The notes under the pieces are model-generated. The model did not search any database. It was not told where the DNA came from and saw only the letters and a list, made by a program, of their open reading frames with translations. Positions 35,086 to 44,894 of a stretch of 64,000 bases of DNA are shown piece by piece. Position 1 is the stretch's first letter, and every line of letters begins with the position of its first letter. Position numbers and translations under genes: made by a program. Source of the stretch: Planctomycetaceae bacterium (GTDB lineage: Bacteria > Planctomycetota > Planctomycetia > Planctomycetales > Planctomycetaceae); contig WFTL01000091.1 in assembly GCA_015485495.1 (NCBI GenBank), forward strand, positions 1-64,000, in the 5' to 3' direction.

Positions 35086-38000
35086 ATGAAACCCATCAAA
35101 AAGCTGCTTGTTGCCAACCGCTCTGAAATCGCGATCCGCGTATTCCGCAGTGCTTCGGAGCTGGGAATCCGCACGGCCGCCATCTATACGCATGAAGACC
35201 GGTACGCCCTGCACCGGTTCAAAGCGGATGAAGCATGGAAAATCGGCACTCAGGGAGAACCGATCCGCGCCTACCTGGACATCGATGCCATCGTCGAGCT
35301 GGCACGGGCCATTCAGGCCGACGCCATCCATCCCGGTTACGGCTTCCTGTCGGAACGGGCGGATTTCGCGGCCGCCTGTGAAGCGGCCGGCATCACATTC
35401 ATCGGCCCGTCGGTGTCCAGCCTGAAGGCTCTGGGAGACAAGACATCGGCACGGTCGATCGCCATCCGCACGGGCGTTCCCGTGCTGGGCGGGACCGAAG
35501 GCGTCGTCGAACAGGTGGACGAAGCGCGTCAGCAGGCCGACCGTGTCGGATTTCCCGTGATGATCAAGGCGGCCAAAGGAGGCGGCGGACGCGGGATGCG
35601 CGTCGTGCAGTCGGCAGAAGACTTCGACCAGGCGTTCCACAGTGCCCGCAGTGAAGCTCAGACGGCCTTCGGCTGTCCGGACGTCTTCATCGAAAAGTTC
35701 ATCAGCCGGGCCCGGCATATTGAGGTTCAGCTTCTGGGCGATCAGCACGGCAGCCTGATTCATCTGTGTGAACGCGACTGTTCCGTGCAGCGGCGCCACC
35801 AGAAGGTGGTGGAAATCGCGCCGGCTCCGAATCTGTCCGATACACTGCGTCAGCAGATTCTCGACGCGGCTGTGGCCATCGGGCGCGCAGCGAATTACTC
35901 CTGTGCCGGCACAGTGGAATTTCTCGTCGATGCCGACGACGAAACCTTCTACTTCATCGAAGTGAATCCCCGCATTCAGGTGGAACACACCGTCACCGAA
36001 GAAGTGACGGGCATCGACGTGGTCAAGTCTCAGATTCTGATCTGTCAGGGGCACCGTCTTTCCGATCCCGAAATCAGCCTTCCGGACCAGAACAGCGTGC
36101 AGGTCACGGGAGCCGCTCTGCAGTGCCGCGTTACCACGGAAGATCCGGCCAACAGCTTCATGCCCGACTACGGGCGCGTCACTCATTATCGTTCGGCCAG
36201 CGGAATGGGCATCCGGCTGGACGCGGGCAGTGCCTTTTCCGGAGCGGTGGTCAATCCGTTCTATGATTCGCTGCTGACCAAGGTCACCGCCCGGGGCCGG
36301 TCGTTTCCGGATGCCATCGCCCGTATGGACCGGGCTCTGAAGGAATTTCGAATCCGCGGCGTGAAAACCAACATCCCCTTCCTGCTGAAGGTGATGGAAC
36401 ATGACACGTTCATTTCCGGATCCTGCACAACCCGATTCATCGACCAGACTCCCGAACTGTTCGATTTTCATCCCCGTCAGGACCGGGCCACGAAGCTGCT
36501 GACCTACCTGGGAGAAACCATCGTCAACGGCAACGATCTGGTGCGGGACCGTCCCGTGGCCCGGCGGCGGGAACCGGCACCGGTGCCGGAGGTCAGTCAT
36601 GCCGATCCGGTTCCTGCCGGCACACGCGACCGCCTTCAGGAACTGGGTCCCGAAAAGTTCGCCCGGTGGATTCGCGAACAGGACCGCCTGCTGCTGACCG
36701 ACACGACATTCCGCGATGCCCATCAGTCTCTGCTGGCCACGCGGATGCGCACGTACGATCTGCTGCAGATCTGCGATGTTTACGCCCGAACGTGCAGCGG
36801 CCTGTTCAGTCTGGAAATGTGGGGCGGCGCCACATTCGACACGAGCATGCGTTTTCTGAAGGAATGTCCCTGGCAGCGTCTGGCTGACATCCGCGAACGC
36901 ATCCCCAACATTCTCACACAGATGCTGCTGCGGGCATCCAATGCCGTGGGCTACAGGAATTATCCGGACAACGTCGTGACCGCCTTCGTGAAGGAAGCGG
37001 CCGACACCGGCATGGACGTGTTTCGCGTCTTCGATGCCCTCAACTGGATCCCCAACATGCAGGTGGCCATGGACGCCGTTCTGGAAACGGGCATGGTCTG
37101 CGAAGCGGCCATCTGTTACAGCGGCGACATCACCAACCCGAAGCGAACGAAATACAGCCTGTCGTACTACGTCGATCTGGCGAAACAGCTGGAAAAGATG
37201 GGCGCTCACATTCTGGCCATCAAGGACATGGCCGGACTGTGCAAACCGGACGCCGCGGCCCTGCTGATTCGCACGCTGAAACAGGAAGTCGGGATTCCGA
37301 TTCATTTTCACACGCACGATACAGCCGGCATTCAGGCGGCTGCTATTCTGGAAGGCTGCCGCGCCGGCCTGGACATCGCCGATGCGGCGATGGCCCCGAT
37401 GTCCGGCGGGACGTCTCAGCCGAATCTCAACACCGTGACGGAAATGCTGCGTTTCAGCGACCGCCGCACGGAACTGGATTCCGACAGTCTGGATGCCGTG
37501 GCCGAATACTGGCGGGCTGCCCGCGAATTCTACACACCCTTCGAAAGCCAGGTGCTTCCGGCGACTGCCGATCTGTACCGCCATGAAATGCCGGGCGGCC
37601 AGTACACCAATCTGTTCCAGCAGGCCCGGGCGCTCGGCCTGGCCGACCGCTGGGCAGAAATCTGCCGCGTGTATGCCGGAGTCAACGAACTGTTTGGCGA
37701 CATCGTCAAAGTGACCCCCACCAGCAAGGCCGTGGGAGACATGGCTCTGTTCATGGTGGCCAACGATCTGACGAACGAAGACGTGCTCAACCCGGACCGC
37801 GACATCGCTTTTCCGGCCAGCGTCATCGATCTGATCAGCGGAGGCATGGGGCAGCCTCCGGGAGGATTCCCGGAGAAAGTCCGTCAGCGTGTGCTTCTGG
37901 GACAGAAAGAATTCACCGGACGCCCGGGAGAATCCCTGCCCCCGGCCGATTTTTCCGCTGCCCGGCAAACCGTCCGAGACCTGGTCGGCCGGGAGCCCGC

Positions 38001-38532
38001 TCAGCGGGAAATCATCAGCTGGCTGCTGTACGAACGGGTGTTCGAAGACTTCGCCCGTGATCAGCAGCGGTACGGCGATCTGAGCCGCCTTCCCACGCCC
38101 GGCTTTTTCTACGGACTGGAACCCGGGGAGGAAATCTCCGTCGATATCGAACCGGGCAAAACACTCATCATCCGATTCCTCACCGTCGGCAACGCTCACG
38201 CCGACGGCACCCGCACGGTGTTTTTCGAACTGAACGGTCAGCCGCGCGAAGTCACCGTCCGAGACCGGCATCTGGAATCCGATTCCCCCCAGGCCGTCCA
38301 GGCCGACCCGAACAACCCCGGACACGTGGGCGCCACAATGCCGGGCATGATCGTCACGGTGGCTGTCCGCCCGGGCGATACGGTGAAACCGGGACAGAAA
38401 CTGCTGTCCATGGAAGCGATGAAAATGGAAACCGTCATCAATTCCGAAGTGTCGGGCACGGTCAGCGAAGTCCTCGTCAAAGCCGGCAGTCAGGTGGAAA
38501 CCGGTGACCTGCTGGTGGCCATCGACTGCTGA
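35086..38532 (+). CDS. pyc: Pyruvate carboxylase (single-chain)
   Basis: The 1148-residue biotin enzyme makes oxaloacetate from pyruvate, bicarbonate and ATP, feeding the citric acid cycle and gluconeogenesis. Domains in order are biotin carboxylase 1-450 (LLVANRSEIAIRVFRSA, MIKAAKGGGGRGMR, FIEVNPRIQVEHTVTEEVTG), carboxyltransferase about 545-815 (LTDTTFRDAHQSLLATRMRT, AIKDMAGLCKPDAA), the PC-specific tetramerisation part, and the biotin carboxyl carrier domain with the biotinylated lysine in MEAMKMET at residue 1113. Length is typical. It stands alone, divergent from the coiled-coil zinc-ribbon gene, with a hairpin and 18-bp repeats in the leader. Confidence 0.98.
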   Translation: MKPIKKLLVANRSEIAIRVFRSASELGIRTAAIYTHEDRYALHRFKADEAWKIGTQGEPIRAYLDIDAIVELARAIQADAIHPGYGFLSERADFAAACEAAGITFIGPSVSSLKALGDKTSARSIAIRTGVPVLGGTEGVVEQVDEARQQADRVGFPVMIKAAKGGGGRGMRVVQSAEDFDQAFHSARSEAQTAFGCPDVFIEKFISRARHIEVQLLGDQHGSLIHLCERDCSVQRRHQKVVEIAPAPNLSDTLRQQILDAAVAIGRAANYSCAGTVEFLVDADDETFYFIEVNPRIQVEHTVTEEVTGIDVVKSQILICQGHRLSDPEISLPDQNSVQVTGAALQCRVTTEDPANSFMPDYGRVTHYRSASGMGIRLDAGSAFSGAVVNPFYDSLLTKVTARGRSFPDAIARMDRALKEFRIRGVKTNIPFLLKVMEHDTFISGSCTTRFIDQTPELFDFHPRQDRATKLLTYLGETIVNGNDLVRDRPVARRREPAPVPEVSHADPVPAGTRDRLQELGPEKFARWIREQDRLLLTDTTFRDAHQSLLATRMRTYDLLQICDVYARTCSGLFSLEMWGGATFDTSMRFLKECPWQRLADIRERIPNILTQMLLRASNAVGYRNYPDNVVTAFVKEAADTGMDVFRVFDALNWIPNMQVAMDAVLETGMVCEAAICYSGDITNPKRTKYSLSYYVDLAKQLEKMGAHILAIKDMAGLCKPDAAALLIRTLKQEVGIPIHFHTHDTAGIQAAAILEGCRAGLDIADAAMAPMSGGTSQPNLNTVTEMLRFSDRRTELDSDSLDAVAEYWRAAREFYTPFESQVLPATADLYRHEMPGGQYTNLFQQARALGLADRWAEICRVYAGVNELFGDIVKVTPTSKAVGDMALFMVANDLTNEDVLNPDRDIAFPASVIDLISGGMGQPPGGFPEKVRQRVLLGQKEFTGRPGESLPPADFSAARQTVRDLVGREPAQREIISWLLYERVFEDFARDQQRYGDLSRLPTPGFFYGLEPGEEISVDIEPGKTLIIRFLTVGNAHADGTRTVFFELNGQPREVTVRDRHLESDSPQAVQADPNNPGHVGATMPGMIVTVAVRPGDTVKPGQKLLSMEAMKMETVINSEVSGTVSEVLVKAGSQVETGDLLVAIDC

Positions 38533-38559
38533 CGTGAACGACATCCGCCGGCAGTGGTG

Positions 38560-39537
38560 TCAGGATTCGTGTTCCATGCACCGTCGCTCTTCTTCCACCA
38601 GGTTCTGCAGGTGGTGAGGAATCTCATAGTTTTCCGCCTGCTGCATCTGTTCCGCATCCACCTGACGGCACAGTTCATCCAGACAGATCGCCGCGCATCG
38701 GGCATCAACGCGAATCAGTTCCCGAATGCCCCGGGTGCTCGGCATGAGCTGATCGGGCAGCAGTGCCGCGCACGTCACGGGAAACAGGCTGAAGAATTCC
38801 ATTTCCGGACGCTGCAGGGTGGCCTGCAGTTCGTGGTGATAAAACAGGGCACACAGAAGGTCATCCGGAAACCGCCACGACGCCGCCACGCAGGCGCCCG
38901 CTCCGGCGTGATCCCAGCCGAACACCTCCCGCTCCCAGTCGCACAGATCGCGGCCTTCCCGGGCTTCTGTTTCCAGATAAACGATATATTCCGCATCGAA
39001 GCGGTCTGTCAGAACCGGCAGCAGAAAATCCTGCAGCAGGCCTCCCATGAAACACAGTCCCGTGTCCAGGTTCAGACACGCCGCGACAGCCCGGGCGAAC
39101 AGCCCGCGCTGCAGGGACGCATTCCAGAAATGCCGTGCGTTCAGCAGCCGGGACTGCTGAGAACGGGTCGCGGCCTTCACACCGGCTGCCATCAGATACG
39201 TCCGGGCCGTGTTGATTCCCAGATGCGACAGCGCCTGCCGCACGCTGCCAACGGGGCTGGACAGTCCCACGGCAGCGGAATTCACGTATCTGAGCAGCTC
39301 ACAGGTGAGTCCCGGATCTTTTTCCACAATCTGAGCCAGACGCCCGTAATCAAAGTCCGGACTGGATGATTCGTCCATAAATTCCGTCACGGCCTGGGGC
39401 AGGGCGGGGACTTCAATCTCATCCGGAATCTCCGCCGATCTGATGGTTTCCAGAGCCGATCGACGCAGCTCCTCCCACTGCAGCTCCGGCTGCGATGCGG
39501 AATCTCCGGCAGGGACTTCTGTGGCGGCTGATGACAT
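38560..39537 (-). CDS. HDOD domain protein
   Basis: This 325-residue protein has an HDOD core from about residue 35 to 235. The family start is present (IPDEIEVPALPQAVTEFMDE, then IVEKDPGLTCELLRYVNSAA), while the HD position is degenerate (GLLQDFLLPVLTD in place of LLHDIG), which argues against metal-dependent hydrolysis. The C-terminal 90 residues are not recognisable. It shares fold with the HDOD protein at the left end of the window but little motif detail, so the two are not recent duplicates. It converges on pyc with 27 bp between stops and is divergent from the cytochrome gene. Confidence 0.85.
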   Translation of the reverse strand: MSSAATEVPAGDSASQPELQWEELRRSALETIRSAEIPDEIEVPALPQAVTEFMDESSSPDFDYGRLAQIVEKDPGLTCELLRYVNSAAVGLSSPVGSVRQALSHLGINTARTYLMAAGVKAATRSQQSRLLNARHFWNASLQRGLFARAVAACLNLDTGLCFMGGLLQDFLLPVLTDRFDAEYIVYLETEAREGRDLCDWEREVFGWDHAGAGACVAASWRFPDDLLCALFYHHELQATLQRPEMEFFSLFPVTCAALLPDQLMPSTRGIRELIRVDARCAAICLDELCRQVDAEQMQQAENYEIPHHLQNLVEEERRCMEHES

Positions 39538-39868
39538 TCCCGGCTGTTCCTGTTCTGTTCCGGAGGTGCTGACCTGCAGGCGACAGATTCCGGACCGGCT
39601 GCCGTTCGCCCATTACAGACCGGCCGGAATCCTCTGCACATATCGAACATTCGGCGGCCGTCTTGCCGCCGCACAGGCCGCCTCGCGGGAGATGAGGATC
39701 CCGGGGAACCGGCATCGCGGAGCCGGGGCATCATGTGGCCTGTGCCGGCCGGACTGTTCCTGTGGGTTTTTCCGTCCGGACCGGTTCTGTCCCTGTACTC
39801 CGATCGGCCGCATCCACAAGAATGAGCGTCATTCTGCACCGCTGTTCGCATTCCGGAACTGTTTCTGC
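39538..39868. other. Divergent intergenic region (HDOD / PVC cytochrome)
   Basis: About 330 bp between two divergently read genes. Open frames extend into it from both sides but lack acceptable starts or similarity. It should contain two promoters; no hexamer pair close to consensus was seen. Nothing else was recognised. Confidence 0.3.
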
Positions 39869-42800
39869 ATGTCGGTCCATCCACGAATCACGACCATTGT
39901 TTCTCTGATCACGCTTCTTCTGCTGCCTGCAGCCCAGGCGTCCACAGTGGACCTCAACGGGCACCGCTTCACCCTGCCGGACGGATTCCAGGTCGAACTG
40001 GCTGCCGCAGCTCCCCTGGTGGAACGGCCGGTGAGTGCCGATTTCGATGAACGCGGCCGACTGTATGTGACGGATTCCAACGGACTGAATACGGCTCTGA
40101 CTGAACAACTGAAGAATCCCACCTCCCGGATTCGACGACTGACCGACAGCAACGGCGACGGCATCTTCGACAGCAGCACCGTCTTCGTGGACGGCATTGT
40201 GTTCCCGGAAGGTGCCCTGTGGTTCGAAGGATCGCTGTATGTCGCTGCACCGCCGCAGATCTGGAAGTTCACGGATACGGACGACGATGGCACCGCCGAT
40301 GTCCGCGAAGTCTGGTTCGACGGAAAAACCATCACGCACTGCGGAAATGATCTGCACGGCCCGTTCCTCGGACCGGACGGCTGGATCTACTGGTGCAAGG
40401 GAGCGTTTGCAGAACAGACCTACGAACGCCCCGGACGTCCTCCGCTGGTCACAAAGGCGTCTCACATTTTTCGCCGCCGTCCGGAGGGCGGCCCCATTGA
40501 AGCCGTCATGACCGGCGGAATGGACAATCCGGTGGAACTGGCGTTCACCCCATCCGGTGAACGCATTTTCACCACCACATTTCTTGTCCACCCGCACCAG
40601 GGACTGCGGGACGGGCTGCTGCACGCGGTGTACGGAGGCGTCTACGGAAAGAACCATTCTGTCCTGGACGGACATCCCCGTACGGGCGACCTGATGCCTG
40701 TGATGACCCACATGGGCGTGGCGGCTCCCAGCGGCCTGACGATTCTTCGCTCCGGACAGCTCCAGGACGGCTGGCAGGGAGACCTGCTGTCCACATCGTT
40801 CAATATGCACAAAGTCGTCCGTCATGAACTGATTCCTGACGGCGCCACATTCCGAACATCCGATCACCCGCTGCTGATCAGCGACAGTCTCGATTTTCAT
40901 CCCACCGATGTTCTGGAAGACGCCGACGGCAGTGTCCTGGTCGTGGACACCGGCGGCTGGTTTCGGCTCTGCTGCCCGACGTCTCAACTGGAAAAGCCGG
41001 ATGTGCTCGGCGGCATTTATCGCATTTCCCGATCGCAGCCGCGTCCGCCGGCCGATCCCCGCGGACTTCAGATCGACTGGAACGGACTCAGCGAAGCTGC
41101 TCTGACCGACCTGCTGGCCGATCCGCGCTTCACCGTCCGTGAACGGGCGGCTCGAACGGCAGCCCGACGGGGCGACCGCATGACGGCCGCCCTGCAGCGG
41201 GTGCTGGACACGTCCACCAGTGCCGTCCACCGTCGGGCGGCCGTCTGGACCGCCGCCCGCATCGGACCGCCGGCCGGAACCGTGATCCGGACTGGCCTGC
41301 AGGATGCCGACGACTCCGTCGTCCAGGCCGCCCTGCACGCGGTCAGTGTCCTGCGGTACCGGAAAGCGGCTCCGGCCGTGCGGACCATTCTGCAGAAACA
41401 CACCCATCCGGCCGTGGTGCGTGCAGCCGCGGAAGCTCTGGGCCGGATCGGTACAGGCAGCGATGTCGGCGTTCTGCTGGAAGGTCTGATTCCTCGCAGT
41501 GATCGGCCTGTTGATCGCGTGCTGGAACATTCGCTGATCTATGCGGTGATCGAAATCGGAGATCCGCTGCCGCTGAAGGCTCTGCTGAACCACCCGTCCG
41601 ATGTGGTGCGTCGCGGTGCCCTGATCGCTCTGGACCAGCAGGAAGGCGGAAGCCGCCTGGAACCTGACGACATCCGTGCGCTGCTGCTTTCCGATCATCG
41701 CCTGATGAACGACACCGCATGGTGGATTGCCGAACAGCATCCGGAATGGGGCGACGTGGTGGTCGGAGCGTTCGACGCTGTGATCCGGCAGCATTCATCG
41801 CACCCAGACGAAAGACGTCTCCTGAAAAGCCGGCTGCAGCGGTTCTCCACGGCTGCTCCGGTCCGAAAACTCATCGCCCATCATCTTCTCGACGATGGAA
41901 CAGAACCGTCTGTCCGGCAGATTCTCCTGGAAGTCGTAGCTGATGCCCCTGGCCGGACACTTCCGGACGAGTGGAGAAAGCCGCTTGCACAGCACCTGAC
42001 CGGTCCACCGGCCCGGATCCGCACCGCGCTGCGGGCCCTGCGTCGGTGCACTCCGGATGACGCAATCATCCGTCGTCTGCAGGAACTGGTCGACGATCCA
42101 TCCGGACGATTCGCAGAAGCCCCTGATATTCGCCTGCAGGCCATGCTTCTGCTGCCGGCCGATCTGCGTCCACTGAATGATGACCGGACGTTCGAATTCG
42201 TCTGTCGGCAGCTTCATCTGGACCGGCCGCTGTCGCAGCGCGCCCTGGCCGTGGATATTCTGACAGCCACTCCGCTGTCATCCCGACAGCTTGCGCGGCT
42301 GTCGCAGCATCTGCCGTCCACCGGAATCATGGAACTGCGTCCGCTGCTCGGACGGTTTTCGAAATCCTCCGAACCGGAAGTGGGCCGTGCCCTGGTCAGG
42401 GCACTGCTGAAAGCACCGTCTGCGGCCGCTCTGTTTCCGGATCAGCTGACGCAGACACTTGCCCCGTTCGGAGAAGACGTTCTGCAGCAGGCCCGGCCGC
42501 TTCTGAAGCGCATCGAAGAAGAAAACCGCAGCAAAGTGCAGCGTGTCGAAACGATTCTCGCTCTGCTGCCGCAGGCCGATGTGCGGCGAGGCCAGAAGGT
42601 CTTTCAGAGCGCCGAGGCGTCCTGCATCGCCTGCCACCGCCGCGGTTATCTGGGCGGACACATCGGACCGGATCTGAGTCGCATTGGTCGGGCTCGCAGT
42701 GCCCGCGATCTTCTGGAATCCATTCTGTTTCCCAGTCTCACGTTTGTTCGCAATTTCGAACCGACCACGATCGTGATGACAGACGGACGCGTCTTCAACG

Positions 42801-42988
42801 GCGTGATCCGGTCGGAAACCGACACGGAAATCGTCCTCCAGCTCGATGCGAAAAAGTCGGTCACTCTGTCGGTATCCGACATCGAAGAACGGCTGGCCGG
42901 AACCACGTCGATCATGCCGGCCGGGCTGGACAAACAGCTCAGCCCCGGTCAGCTTGCCGATCTGGTCCGATATCTTCTGGAGGACTGA
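39869..42988 (+). CDS. PVC-type cytochrome: beta-propeller, HEAT repeats and C-terminal heme domain
   Basis: The 1039-residue secreted protein has a signal peptide (ITTIVSLITLLLLPAAQAS), an N-terminal propeller-like dehydrogenase domain of about 370 residues (DGFQVELAAAAPLVERPVSA; SNGDGIFDSSTVF; DLHGPFLGPDGWIYWC; CPTSQLEKPDVLGGIYRISR), a central HEAT/Arm-repeat region (about 385-850; EALGRIGTGSDVGVLLEG) and a c-type heme domain with CIACH at about residue 913, followed by GGHIGPDLSRIG. Such proteins are a hallmark of Planctomycetes and Verrucomicrobia. Electron donors and substrates are uncharacterised; a role in periplasmic sugar oxidation is often proposed. It is first in a string with the 2OG oxygenase and nth. 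Confidence 0.95.
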   Translation: MSVHPRITTIVSLITLLLLPAAQASTVDLNGHRFTLPDGFQVELAAAAPLVERPVSADFDERGRLYVTDSNGLNTALTEQLKNPTSRIRRLTDSNGDGIFDSSTVFVDGIVFPEGALWFEGSLYVAAPPQIWKFTDTDDDGTADVREVWFDGKTITHCGNDLHGPFLGPDGWIYWCKGAFAEQTYERPGRPPLVTKASHIFRRRPEGGPIEAVMTGGMDNPVELAFTPSGERIFTTTFLVHPHQGLRDGLLHAVYGGVYGKNHSVLDGHPRTGDLMPVMTHMGVAAPSGLTILRSGQLQDGWQGDLLSTSFNMHKVVRHELIPDGATFRTSDHPLLISDSLDFHPTDVLEDADGSVLVVDTGGWFRLCCPTSQLEKPDVLGGIYRISRSQPRPPADPRGLQIDWNGLSEAALTDLLADPRFTVRERAARTAARRGDRMTAALQRVLDTSTSAVHRRAAVWTAARIGPPAGTVIRTGLQDADDSVVQAALHAVSVLRYRKAAPAVRTILQKHTHPAVVRAAAEALGRIGTGSDVGVLLEGLIPRSDRPVDRVLEHSLIYAVIEIGDPLPLKALLNHPSDVVRRGALIALDQQEGGSRLEPDDIRALLLSDHRLMNDTAWWIAEQHPEWGDVVVGAFDAVIRQHSSHPDERRLLKSRLQRFSTAAPVRKLIAHHLLDDGTEPSVRQILLEVVADAPGRTLPDEWRKPLAQHLTGPPARIRTALRALRRCTPDDAIIRRLQELVDDPSGRFAEAPDIRLQAMLLLPADLRPLNDDRTFEFVCRQLHLDRPLSQRALAVDILTATPLSSRQLARLSQHLPSTGIMELRPLLGRFSKSSEPEVGRALVRALLKAPSAAALFPDQLTQTLAPFGEDVLQQARPLLKRIEEENRSKVQRVETILALLPQADVRRGQKVFQSAEASCIACHRRGYLGGHIGPDLSRIGRARSARDLLESILFPSLTFVRNFEPTTIVMTDGRVFNGVIRSETDTEIVLQLDAKKSVTLSVSDIEERLAGTTSIMPAGLDKQLSPGQLADLVRYLLED

Positions 42989-43017
42989 ACTCTCGATTCG
43001 ACTTCTGCGTGCCCCGT

Positions 43018-44031
43018 ATGACGGCCATTCCCATCATCGACGTGAGCCCCTTCCTGACCGCGGCCGAAGCGAACAGACCGACCGCGGCTCAGCAGCAGAC
43101 GGCCGCGCAGATCGATGCCGCCTGCCGGAATGAGGGATTCTTCTACATCACCGGCCACGGCATTCCTGAGGAACTGCAGCAGCGACTGGAAGAACGGGCC
43201 CGTCACTTCTTTTCCCTTCCTCTGGAACAGAAAATGGAAATCCGGATGGAACGGGGAGGCCGGGCCTGGCGCGGATACTTTCCGCTGGGACAGGAACTGA
43301 CATCCGGCCGCCCGGATCAGAAGGAAGGACTTTATTTCGGCGACGAACTGCCGGACACGCATCCACGTGTCCGCAGCCGCACACCGCTTCACGGCCGCAA
43401 TCTGTTCCCGAACATTCCTGGGTTTCGGGAAACCGTTCTGGAATGGCTGGCCCGCATGACAGAACTGGGGCACGTGCTGATGCGCGCGATGAGTGTGAGT
43501 CTGGGGCTGCCGCCGTCCCGTCTGCGGGAACATTGCACGAACAATCCTCTTGTTCTTTTCCGCATTTTTCATTACCCGCCGCTGACGGCCGATGCCGACG
43601 TCCGGAATGAATGGAGCGTAGGTGAACACACGGATTACGGTCTGCTGACCATTCTGAAACAGGACCACACGGGCGGACTGCAGATCCGCACCCGGTCCGG
43701 ATGGATCGATGCCCCGGTGATCGACAACACGTTCGTATGCAACCTGGGCGACATGCTGGAACGCATGACGGGCGGACTGTGGACATCCACGCCGCACCGT
43801 GTGCGGAATGTTTCCGGACGCAGCCGGCTGTCGTTCCCCTTCTTTTTCGATCCCGACTGGGATGTTCAGGTCCGTCCGATTCGGCTGTCGCCTGGCCGGC
43901 AGCCCGATGACACCGATCGCTGGGACGGAGCCAGTGTGCACGACTGGACCGGCACCTACGGGGACTATATTCTGCAGAAAGTCGCCCGCGTGTTCCCGGA
44001 ACTGCAGCGGCGTACTTCGAAACCGACGTGA
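43018..44031 (+). CDS. Isopenicillin-N-synthase-like 2OG-Fe(II) oxygenase
   Basis: The 337-residue protein is of the non-heme iron oxygenase family that includes isopenicillin N synthase and plant dioxygenases. It starts [10 protein letters not shown], followed by [15 protein letters not shown], and has the iron triad HxD in [13 protein letters not shown] and His in [20 protein letters not shown], where RLS supplies the 2-oxoglutarate-binding Arg. WRGYFPLG and [10 protein letters not shown] are family marks. The substrate cannot be read. ATG 43018 is preferred over GTG 43009. The endonuclease III gene follows after 19 bp, but functional linkage is doubtful. Confidence 0.9.
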   Translation: MTAIPIIDVSPFLTAAEANRPTAAQQQTAAQIDAACRNEGFFYITGHGIPEELQQRLEERARHFFSLPLEQKMEIRMERGGRAWRGYFPLGQELTSGRPDQKEGLYFGDELPDTHPRVRSRTPLHGRNLFPNIPGFRETVLEWLARMTELGHVLMRAMSVSLGLPPSRLREHCTNNPLVLFRIFHYPPLTADADVRNEWSVGEHTDYGLLTILKQDHTGGLQIRTRSGWIDAPVIDNTFVCNLGDMLERMTGGLWTSTPHRVRNVSGRSRLSFPFFFDPDWDVQVRPIRLSPGRQPDDTDRWDGASVHDWTGTYGDYILQKVARVFPELQRRTSKPT

Positions 44032-44050
44032 CTGTCTGGAAGGATGTTTC

Positions 44051-44740
44051 GTGGCCAGGAAGGCGTCTTCTTCATGCGATTCGCTTCTGGCAGAACGACG
44101 GGCCCGCGTGCGAAAAGTCGTGCGGCGGCTGCGGAAGGAGTTTCCCGAAGCCCGATGCGCTCTGCATCACGAATCGGCCTTTCAGCTTCTTGTGGCCACG
44201 ATCCTGTCGGCTCAGTGTACCGATGAACGCGTCAACCGGACGACGCCGGAACTGTTTCGACGCTGGCCGGATGCGGACGCTCTGGCCCGTGCCTCTCAGC
44301 AGGCCGTCGAACGCGTCATCCGACCGCTCGGTTTTTTCCGCAGCAAAGCGAAGAATATCCGCCTGATGGCCAGGCAGCTTGTGCAGCGTCACGGCGGCGA
44401 CGTTCCCGATACAATGGAAGAACTGGTCGCGCTGCCGGGCGTCGGACGCAAAACGGCCAGCGTCGTGCTGGGCACCTGGTTCGGGATTCCTTCCGGAATC
44501 GTCGTGGACACGCACGTGCGCCGGATCAGCCGCCTTCTGGGCCTGACTGAATCCACCAGGCCGGACGTCATCGAACGGGACCTCATGGCCATTCTGCCGA
44601 AACGCGAATGGATCGAATTTTCGCACCGCCTCATTCTGCATGGGCGGAAAACGTGCATTGCCCGCCGGCCAAAGTGCCCGGAATGTGTTCTCCTGTCCGT
44701 CTGCCCGCGCGTGGGTCTGGAAGCGCCACCAGCTTCCTGA
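44051..44740 (+). CDS. nth: Endonuclease III (DNA glycosylase/AP lyase)
   Basis: The 229-residue enzyme removes oxidised pyrimidines in base-excision repair. It shows the helix-hairpin-helix [13 protein letters not shown] with the catalytic lysine, the catalytic Asp in [15 protein letters not shown], and the [4Fe-4S] ligands in [17 protein letters not shown] (C-x6-C-x2-C-x5-C). GTG 44051 follows AAGGA six bases upstream, a good site; the upstream frame extends into the oxygenase gene. Length is near that of E. coli Nth (211). Confidence 0.95.
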   Translation: MARKASSSCDSLLAERRARVRKVVRRLRKEFPEARCALHHESAFQLLVATILSAQCTDERVNRTTPELFRRWPDADALARASQQAVERVIRPLGFFRSKAKNIRLMARQLVQRHGGDVPDTMEELVALPGVGRKTASVVLGTWFGIPSGIVVDTHVRRISRLLGLTESTRPDVIERDLMAILPKREWIEFSHRLILHGRKTCIARRPKCPECVLLSVCPRVGLEAPPAS

Positions 44741-44894
44741 ACACTGTCCGGCCCCGCGATCGAAAACCGCATCCGCCGGCCGTTCACGGTCCGTCTTGCC
44801 GCAGCCCCGTCCGGACCGGTAAAGTGGCTTCGGTCAGACGGTGTCCGTCGGATGAAAACGTGAACCAGGTACGGCCGGATCCTGAAGAAGCCCT

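Noticed and set aside
34963-38544. A 1193-codon open frame antisense to pyruvate carboxylase
   Set aside because: It mirrors pyc codon for codon; high GC at third positions removes stops from the opposite strand. Its translation is His/Arg/Gln-rich with no family similarity. Several other long antisense frames (for example opposite metG, topA and the ABC exporter genes) were rejected for the same reason.
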